A DNA stretch of 5,712 bases from JAGLTN01 sp023135255 (GTDB lineage Bacteria > Planctomycetota > Phycisphaerae > Sedimentisphaerales > Anaerobacaceae). Below, piece after piece: positions 1 through 3,999 of this stretch. Numbering within the stretch: position 1 is the first letter of the stretch; each line of letters starts with the position of its first letter. A program made the position numbers and the translations under genes. The notes under the pieces were generated by a model. That model searched no databases, was not told the DNA's origin, and saw nothing but the letters and a program-made list of their open reading frames with translations. The stretch is from the NCBI GenBank assembly GCA_030639495.1, contig DAOWCP010000118.1, forward strand, positions 1 to 5,712. Reading direction: 5' to 3'.

Positions 1-108
1 CATATTCAAACAAAGCTTTTTCTCCTCCGCAAGAATTCGCTTATTCTCCAGTGCGTATTTTTCATTCGCGCTCAATATTTTCTGACCTACAGTTACTTTT
101 TTATTCAT
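1..108 (-). CDS. hypB: HypB, hydrogenase nickel-incorporation GTPase, N-terminal 36 codons only
   Basis: HypB is the cytoplasmic GTPase that works with HypA to deliver nickel to the hydrogenase large subunit. Only the first 36 residues are visible; the frame is open to the window edge, so the P-loop GTPase motifs lie outside. The visible segment (MNKKVTVGQKILSANEKY, then LENKRILAEEKKLCLNM) matches the helical lead-in that precedes the P-loop in HypB proteins. The ATG at 108-106 lies 6 nt after the hypA stop, and a GGAG at 121-118, inside the end of hypA, is its ribosome binding site with 9-nt spacing. There is no N-terminal CXXCGC nickel motif as in E. coli HypB and no His-rich stretch, so this looks like the short form. 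The call rests on the N-terminal match and the position after hypA. Confidence 0.85.
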   Translation of the reverse strand, partial: MNKKVTVGQKILSANEKYALENKRILAEEKKLCLNM

Positions 109-114
109 AACCTG

Positions 115-459
115 CTACTCCGTTTCAAATTCTATTTCTTCTAAAATCAAAGGCTCATCCGCGAACATATCAAATTCTTCGCTGCCGCAACCTGAACACA
201 CACACTTAGTAATATCAAACACAAAATCACTACCACACATTTTACAATGTGCTTTCAAAGGCTTATGTTCAACCACCAGCTTCATCCCTTCACAAACACT
301 GCCCTCTGCAATAGCCTTAAAAGCAAAACTAAGCACTTCCTCATTAATCGCATAAAAGTGACCGTAGCTAACCTTACCAACTATAGGCCTACCCTCATTA
401 ACCTTTGCCTGTTCGAGTACAATCTTCAACAATTCCTCTGCAATAGCTGCCTCATGCAT
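115..459 (-). CDS. hypA: HypA, hydrogenase nickel-incorporation metallochaperone
   Basis: This 114-residue protein is HypA, the nickel chaperone that hands Ni(II) to the hydrogenase large subunit together with HypB. The ATG at 459-457 gives the N-terminus MHE; His2 is the conserved nickel ligand of the family, which settles the start. In-frame TTG and CTG codons just upstream (465-460) would displace His2 and are rejected. A GAGGA at 471-467 lies 7 nt before this ATG. The structural zinc site is visible as C72-X2-C75 and C88-X2-C91, with an extra Cys86 beside it. Length is normal for the family. The start overlaps the hypE stop (TGATG, 1 nt shared) and hypB follows 6 nt after the stop, so translation is probably coupled across hypE-hypA-hypB. 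The C-terminus is unusually acidic (LILEEIEFETE). Confidence 0.97.
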   Translation of the reverse strand: MHEAAIAEELLKIVLEQAKVNEGRPIVGKVSYGHFYAINEEVLSFAFKAIAEGSVCEGMKLVVEHKPLKAHCKMCGSDFVFDITKCVCSGCGSEEFDMFADEPLILEEIEFETE

Positions 460-1475
460 CAGCAAATCCTCGGCAATTCTCGCCCATAAGGCAACTGCAC
501 AACTCTCCTGCCGCCAATTTTCGTAACCAGCTCAACCAACGCCGACTTTGAAACCTCACCAACCTCACCAATAATTGCAGCCTCTTGCCCAAGAGGATGA
601 TTTTTACATATCTCAAGACACCTCTCCGCACACCCATGTGAAACCACCGCGATAAATTTTCCTTCGTTAGCAATATTAAGCACATCAAAGCCAAGCATAT
701 CCGCCGCCACCTGAACTGCCGGATTAATAGGCAGCTTATCCTCACAAATCTCAATATCCATACCCGTAGAAGATGCGATTTCATTCAACGTAGCTGCCAC
801 CCCGCCCCTTGTAGCATCACGCATAAACCGTACACCACCACCCACCAGCAATTGTTCAATCAAAGGCCAAAGCGAAGCACAATCACTCTTAAGCTCAGAC
901 TCAAAAGATATCCCCTTCCGCTTTGAAATAATAGTCATACCATGATCACCCAGTGTCCCGCTAACGATTATCTTATCACCGGAGGCAATCTTATTCAGAC
1001 CAAGCTCAACACCACCAACCCGCTCGCCAACGCCGGCAGTAGTAATAAATATTTTATCCGCACTGCCCGCCTCAACGGTCTTCGTATCGCCAGTCACTAT
1101 ATCAATATTATTTTGCTTCGCAGTCTCACCAATGCTCTTTAATATCTTCTCCAGAATCGCAAGCTCAAGCCCAGTTTCAATTATCAAAGACAGCGACAAA
1201 GCCACAGGCCTCGCACCCGCAACCGCCAGATCGTTCATCGTCCCGCAAACCGCCAGCTTACCAATATCACCGCCATTAAAAAACAAAGGCTTAACAACAT
1301 AACCGTCAGTAGTAAAGCATATCGACCCCGAATCAAGCTCCAAAACCGCCGAGTCACCAAGCTGATTCAGCGTATCATTGCCAAGATTCGGCAAAACATA
1401 TTTTTTTATCAAATCGCTTGAAAGCTGTCCCCCGCCGCCGTGAGCAAGCATTATTTTATCATTGGTGTCTACCAT
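459..1475 (-). CDS. hypE: HypE, carbamoyl dehydratase making the cyanide ligand
   Basis: HypE accepts a carbamoyl group from HypF on its C-terminal cysteine and dehydrates it with ATP to a thiocyanate, the source of the CN ligands of the [NiFe] active site. The protein (338 residues from this start) has the PurM/AIR-synthase-like layout: a glycine-rich N-terminal stretch (LAHGGGGQL, about 10-18), FTTDGYVVKP at about 54-63, GGDIGKLAVCGTMNDLA at about 68-84, DATRGG at 220-225 and NEGK at 270-273. It ends in the diagnostic PRIC with the acceptor cysteine last. The ATG at 1475-1473 is chosen because it lies 1 nt after the hypD stop with GGAAAG close upstream. An in-frame ATG at 1490, inside hypD, would add five residues and has no clear ribosome binding site, but cannot be excluded. 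The gene is intact. Confidence 0.97.
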   Translation of the reverse strand: MVDTNDKIMLAHGGGGQLSSDLIKKYVLPNLGNDTLNQLGDSAVLELDSGSICFTTDGYVVKPLFFNGGDIGKLAVCGTMNDLAVAGARPVALSLSLIIETGLELAILEKILKSIGETAKQNNIDIVTGDTKTVEAGSADKIFITTAGVGERVGGVELGLNKIASGDKIIVSGTLGDHGMTIISKRKGISFESELKSDCASLWPLIEQLLVGGGVRFMRDATRGGVAATLNEIASSTGMDIEICEDKLPINPAVQVAADMLGFDVLNIANEGKFIAVVSHGCAERCLEICKNHPLGQEAAIIGEVGEVSKSALVELVTKIGGRRVVQLPYGRELPRIC

Positions 1476-1476
1476 A

Positions 1477-2556
1477 TTACTTTCCACCATATTTATACCA
1501 AGCTGAACACGCCCCCTCAGAACTCACCATGCAAGGCCCAACAGGTGTCTCAGGCCTGCAACTCCTGCCAAACAACGCACACTCGTTAGGCTCGATCAAT
1601 CCGCAAAGAACCTGCCCGCATTGACAGCCTGTAATATCCTTGCCGGGTATCTCTTCAATATTAAATTTCTTAAAAGCATCGAACCTGCTGTACTTTCCCT
1701 TAAGCTTCAACGTACTCTTAGCAATATTACCAAGCCCCCGCCACCAGCCGTCAGCTACATCAAAACACTCCGCCATAACTTTCTGAGCAATCACATTACC
1801 CTTTTCAGTCACAACCGCCGCATACATGGACTTAACCGCCGGCTTACCTTCGATAAGCTGTCTGCAAATCTCCGCCAAAGCTTCCACGATCTGCAGCGCC
1901 TCAAAACCCGCAACAACGCAAGGCCGACCAAACTCCTCAACGATAGTATCAAAAGCACCATACCCCGTGATCGCACTAACATGCCCCGGACACAAAAAGG
2001 CATCTATCTTATCATTCTTCGCGGAAAGTATAACCCCCATCGCCGGAACCGCTAACTTATGCCCGCTGAGAATAGAAAAATTCCCAACCCCCTGCTCATA
2101 CGCCTCCTTAACCGCAACCGCACTCGCAGGCGCAGTAGTCTCAAAGCCAACCGCAACAAAAACAACTTCTTTTCCGGGATTTTCCTTCGCAAGAACAAGT
2201 GCATCTTCACTGCTGAGCACAACCCGCACATTCTCACTTCCATTGCAGCTCTCAAGCGATCCGCCATTGCCCGGCACACGGATCATATCGCCATAAGTAG
2301 CAATAATAAAATCATCCCGCCCCGCCAACTGCAAAACATTATCAATATACCCCTGGTCAGTAACACAAACCGGACACCCAGGCCCCGAAAGCAATTTAAT
2401 ACCCCCAGGCAGCATCGACCTGATACCATTGCGAAAAATCGAAACAGTATGCGTCCCGCAAACCTCCATTATATTAATCACCCTGCCCAGCTTATCGCAA
2501 GCAGCCAACATCATCTTCTGTGCTTTTTTAACCCGTTCAAGCATCCCAGCACTCAT
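1477..2556 (-). CDS. hypD: HypD, iron-sulfur scaffold for Fe(CN)2CO assembly
   Basis: HypD forms a complex with HypC on which the Fe(CN)2CO group is built, and it carries a [4Fe-4S] cluster and redox-active thiols. The 359-residue protein has all the family signatures: EVCGTHT with Cys33, SGPGCPVC with Cys61 and Cys64, GFETTAP at 137-143, and a C-terminal cysteine-rich region from C311 (CQCGQVLCG) through C326, C333, C342 (PVGPCMVSSEGAC) and C350. The ATG at 2556 has only a weak purine stretch before it; a second in-frame ATG at 2544 is possible and also lacks a strong site. Both starts keep every motif. hypE begins 1 nt after the stop. Upstream it is separated from its usual partner hypC by the HEPN cassette, and its start codon lies at the edge of the 9-bp direct repeat flanking that cassette. 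Confidence 0.97.
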   Translation of the reverse strand: MSAGMLERVKKAQKMMLAACDKLGRVINIMEVCGTHTVSIFRNGIRSMLPGGIKLLSGPGCPVCVTDQGYIDNVLQLAGRDDFIIATYGDMIRVPGNGGSLESCNGSENVRVVLSSEDALVLAKENPGKEVVFVAVGFETTAPASAVAVKEAYEQGVGNFSILSGHKLAVPAMGVILSAKNDKIDAFLCPGHVSAITGYGAFDTIVEEFGRPCVVAGFEALQIVEALAEICRQLIEGKPAVKSMYAAVVTEKGNVIAQKVMAECFDVADGWWRGLGNIAKSTLKLKGKYSRFDAFKKFNIEEIPGKDITGCQCGQVLCGLIEPNECALFGRSCRPETPVGPCMVSSEGACSAWYKYGGK

Positions 2557-2618
2557 CCCGAAACCATATTATCCAGAATATCAAATCTATCATGAAAAAT
2601 CGAGACTTCCAAATTCAT
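2553..2618 (-). other. Possible 21-codon ORF ending in an ATGA overlap with hypD
   Basis: An ATG at 2618-2616 opens a 21-codon frame (MNLEVSIFHDRFDILDN followed by MVSG) whose TGA overlaps the hypD ATG as ATGA. It has no clear ribosome binding site and begins in the loop of a small hairpin. Its last three codons encode V-S-G where hypC ends I-S-G, and the DNA there is the downstream copy of the 9-bp direct repeat. It may be a chance frame, a short leader that feeds ribosomes to hypD, or partly a relic of the old hypC end. Evidence for a real product is weak. Confidence 0.15.
2555..2563. repeat. 9-bp direct repeat, copy at the hypD start
   Basis: ATCCCGAAA here is identical to 3632-3640. The surrounding 13 positions match at 11, the two differences being C/T transitions. 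This copy holds two bases of the hypD start codon and the seven bases upstream. Together with the other copy it brackets 2564-3631 (1068 bp), which contains the HEPN pair. It has the size and placement of a target-site duplication. Confidence 0.5.
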
Positions 2619-2625
2619 TTTGGAA
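2607..2625. repeat. Small perfect inverted repeat between the cassette and hypD
   Basis: TTCCAAA (2607-2613) and TTTGGAA (2619-2625) are perfect complements around a 5-nt loop. On the minus strand a run of five Ts follows only about 6 nt beyond the stem. The stem is AT-rich and short, so it is a poor terminator; it could as well be a protein-binding palindrome or chance. Confidence 0.3.
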
Positions 2626-2656
2626 ATCTTTCAGCCAAAATAACAAGAAAAATAAC

Positions 2657-2678
2657 AAAAAAATCCACACCAAGTGGA
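2657..2678 (-). terminator. Candidate intrinsic terminator after the HEPN cassette
   Basis: On the minus strand a 5-bp stem (TCCAC / GTGGA, 2678-2674 and 2668-2664) with a 5-nt loop is followed at once by seven Ts (2663-2657), then more T-rich sequence. It lies 22 nt after the stop of the second cassette gene, where a terminator is expected. The stem is short, so termination would be partial at best. If active, it would lower transcription of hypDEAB from promoters upstream of hypC. Confidence 0.4.
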
Positions 2679-2700
2679 ATGCTTAATTAGAAGATGTTTA

Positions 2701-3093
2701 TCATGTAAGACGGTAAACATAAGCATCAGCTATCAATTGCCCATTAATAACATTATTTGACAATCTTATGCCGCTAATGCCTGAACCGGTATGTACCAAA
2801 GTCTTTAATAAACGGATGAGAGGCGAATTCGGCTTCGTAAAGGCTACATCATCAAGCGAAAGAGTTTCTTTTTCTTCCACATTTAATTTCAACAATGCTT
2901 TTTGTACCTTTGCATAAGAAAATTTTGGACCTTCAATTTCGATGTTTGGAAATGACAGCATAAGTTTCCAAAACCCTTCATCTGGAAAATAAAACCATAG
3001 AGCACCATCAACTTTAATACCTGATGCGTCTAATTTCTTAATAAGTTTTTTACCACCATTTATTAATTGATCTGTAAGCATATTAATTACCAT
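2701..3093 (-). CDS. Small uncharacterised protein, HEPN-cassette partner
   Basis: This 130-residue protein has no assigned function. It has no signal peptide, membrane segment or cysteine motif and looks like a compact soluble alpha/beta protein. Landmarks are MLTDQLINGGKKLI (5-18), ALWFYFPDEGFWKL (31-44), SLDDVAF (79-85), and a C-terminal block reading GISGIR, NVINGQLI and DAYVYRL (105-129). From memory, this pattern recurs in uncharacterised proteins encoded next to HEPN genes of this type; that link has not been searched. The ATG at 3093 overlaps the end of the HEPN gene by 7 nt and has a GGA about 10 nt upstream. An ATG at 3081, 5 nt after the HEPN stop, gives MLTDQLI as N-terminus and is nearly as likely. 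A frame extending to 3138 uses no plausible start. The tight overlap implies translation coupled to the HEPN protein. It is not an obvious MNT nucleotidyltransferase: no GSX10DXD motif is seen. Confidence 0.8.
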   Translation of the reverse strand: MVINMLTDQLINGGKKLIKKLDASGIKVDGALWFYFPDEGFWKLMLSFPNIEIEGPKFSYAKVQKALLKLNVEEKETLSLDDVAFTKPNSPLIRLLKTLVHTGSGISGIRLSNNVINGQLIADAYVYRLT

Positions 3094-3503
3094 TTTGTTT
3101 TTATCCAAGAAAGAATCCCATTTGTTCGGGATGTGCAAGCAGAATAAAAATCTTTTGCATCTGCTGGGGTTGTTTGGCGAGTATACCTCGACGATTCATT
3201 CCAATCCTTAACAGTTGCCCAATTTACTTCAAGTGTTCTATTTTTTTTAAAATCCTCATCAAGGTCAGATTTCAATCCCGCTACTTTTACTAATTGTTCA
3301 AGATTATGCGTATAAACTTTTTTCAATAAATCTTTGTTTGGAAAATCATACTTTTTTGTTTGTTTGGCTATGCAAGCCTTCAAGGCACATTCAACAGAGT
3401 AACCTAACAAATAGTAAGCACCAAAATAGTGTTTAGCTTTAAGAAGCGATGCTGCTTCTTTACGCCTAATTCTTGACAACTCTTGTAGTTCTTCCCGATT
3501 CAT
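3087..3503 (-). CDS. HEPN-domain protein
   Basis: HEPN proteins are small all-helical proteins, often RNases or nucleotide- and RNA-binding modules of toxin-antitoxin and defence systems. This 138-residue protein shows the pattern of one HEPN group: an N-terminal helix MNREELQELSRIRRKEA, then HYFGAYYLLGYSVECALK (25-42) running into ACIAK, YTHNLEQL at 64-71, and the tail NWATVKDWNESSRYT (94-108) ending in WIKTKW. I see no R-X4-6-H motif, so the classical HEPN RNase site is absent and a binding or structural role is as likely as nuclease activity. The ATG at 3503 fits the family N-terminus, although its ribosome binding site is weak. It overlaps the next gene by 7 nt, forming a two-gene unit placed between hypC and hypD. 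The DNA is clearly more AT-rich than the hyp genes, suggesting later acquisition. A function in hydrogenase maturation is not indicated by the sequence. Confidence 0.9.
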   Translation of the reverse strand: MNREELQELSRIRRKEAASLLKAKHYFGAYYLLGYSVECALKACIAKQTKKYDFPNKDLLKKVYTHNLEQLVKVAGLKSDLDEDFKKNRTLEVNWATVKDWNESSRYTRQTTPADAKDFYSACTSRTNGILSWIKTKW

Positions 3504-3564
3504 ATTTTCATCATTAAATAATCTATATCCAATCGTCTAATTACGCAATCCTTTTTACTCCATA

Positions 3565-3593
3565 ATGATATCAAAATCTTACTCAAGCCACAA
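3565..3593 (-). promoter_or_regulatory. Candidate extended -10 promoter for the HEPN cassette
   Basis: On the minus strand TATCAT (3570-3565) matches the -10 consensus at five of six positions and is preceded by TG one base away (3573-3572), an extended -10 arrangement. A weak -35, TTGTGG (3593-3588), is 17 nt upstream. Transcription would start near 3558, giving a leader of about 55 nt before the HEPN ATG. In AT-rich DNA such matches arise by chance, so this is tentative. Confidence 0.3.
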
Positions 3594-3629
3594 CCTAATT
3601 ATCAATAAACCAATAAAAAACATTGAAAA

Positions 3630-3872
3630 TTATCCCGAAATCCTCTTATCTGTATTGTTAAAATTTTCTATTTCCTCAAAAAGCTCCCACGTCTTTTTCG
3701 CCTCCTCCTCATCGATCCGTGAGATAGCAAACCCGGCATGTATCAAAATAATATCCCCAATCTTCGCACCCTCAAGCAAAGTAGTCTTCGCCTTGAACTT
3801 ATTACCCATCGCATCGACAACCGCGTTGTCGTCTTCAAGCTCAATTATTCTCGCCGGCACTGCTAAACACAT
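3630..3872 (-). CDS. hypC: HypC, hydrogenase maturation chaperone
   Basis: HypC is a small OB-fold chaperone that binds the iron centre with HypD and then escorts it to the hydrogenase large-subunit precursor. The 80-residue protein begins MCLAVPARI, where Cys2 is the essential conserved iron ligand, and carries the GDIILIHAGFAI motif with His45, followed by an acidic helix (DEEEAKKTWELFEEIE). Two ATGs stand in tandem at 3875 and 3872. The second is chosen because it places Cys at position 2 and lies 6 nt after an AGGA (3882-3879), whereas the first would be only 3 nt away. It follows the hypF stop by 127 nt. Its normal neighbour hypD starts more than 1 kb downstream because of the HEPN cassette. 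The tail ends R-I-S-G, encoded by the repeat copy at the cassette edge. Confidence 0.96.
   Translation of the reverse strand: MCLAVPARIIELEDDNAVVDAMGNKFKAKTTLLEGAKIGDIILIHAGFAISRIDEEEAKKTWELFEEIENFNNTDKRISG
3632..3640. repeat. 9-bp direct repeat, copy at the hypC end
   Basis: This is the second copy of ATCCCGAAA, covering the last codons of hypC (TCG GGA and the first base of TAA, plus part of the Ile codon). Read on the minus strand it is TTTCGGGAT followed by AA, which makes the hypC stop. At the hypD side the same nine bases are followed by GA, which makes an ATGA stop/start overlap. Confidence 0.5.
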
Positions 3873-3937
3873 CATAATTCCTAATCAATTTAAATACTAA
3901 GCTGTCCTGTATCCTGCTCACAACTAAGTTTTCGCTA

Positions 3938-3968
3938 TCGCGGCTCTTCGTGTCCCGTTTATCCGCGA
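3938..3968. repeat. GC-rich inverted repeat in the hypF-hypC gap
   Basis: TCGCGG (3938-3943) and CCGCGA (3963-3968) are perfect complements separated by 19 nt. No T-run follows on the minus strand, so it is not an intrinsic terminator. The stretch around it (CGGATAAACGGGACACGAAG on the minus strand) looks like degenerate intergenic repeat sequence rather than coding DNA. The rest of the 3873-3999 gap shows nothing recognisable apart from the hypC ribosome binding site. Confidence 0.3.
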
Positions 3969-3999
3969 GTAGATACCTCTGGAACAATATTTATCGCTT

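Noticed and set aside
459..465. Upstream TTG or CTG start for hypA
   Set aside because: The ATG at 459 gives MHE with the conserved nickel ligand His2 and has a well-spaced GAGGA; upstream starts would add residues before it.
1621..2595. Several overlapping plus-strand frames antisense to hypD
   Set aside because: hypD carries every family motif on the minus strand; the antisense products are basic, proline- and serine-rich and unlike any protein I know.
3087..3503. Catalytic HEPN RNase site
   Set aside because: The only histidines are at 25 and 66, and neither follows an arginine at R-X4-6-H spacing, so I do not claim nuclease activity.
2564..3631. Classical insertion sequence or MITE
   Set aside because: The ends of the inserted stretch show no inverted repeats, and neither gene resembles a transposase or integrase.
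3938..3968. Rho-independent terminator after hypF
   Set aside because: The 6-bp inverted repeat has a 19-nt loop and no T-run on the minus strand.
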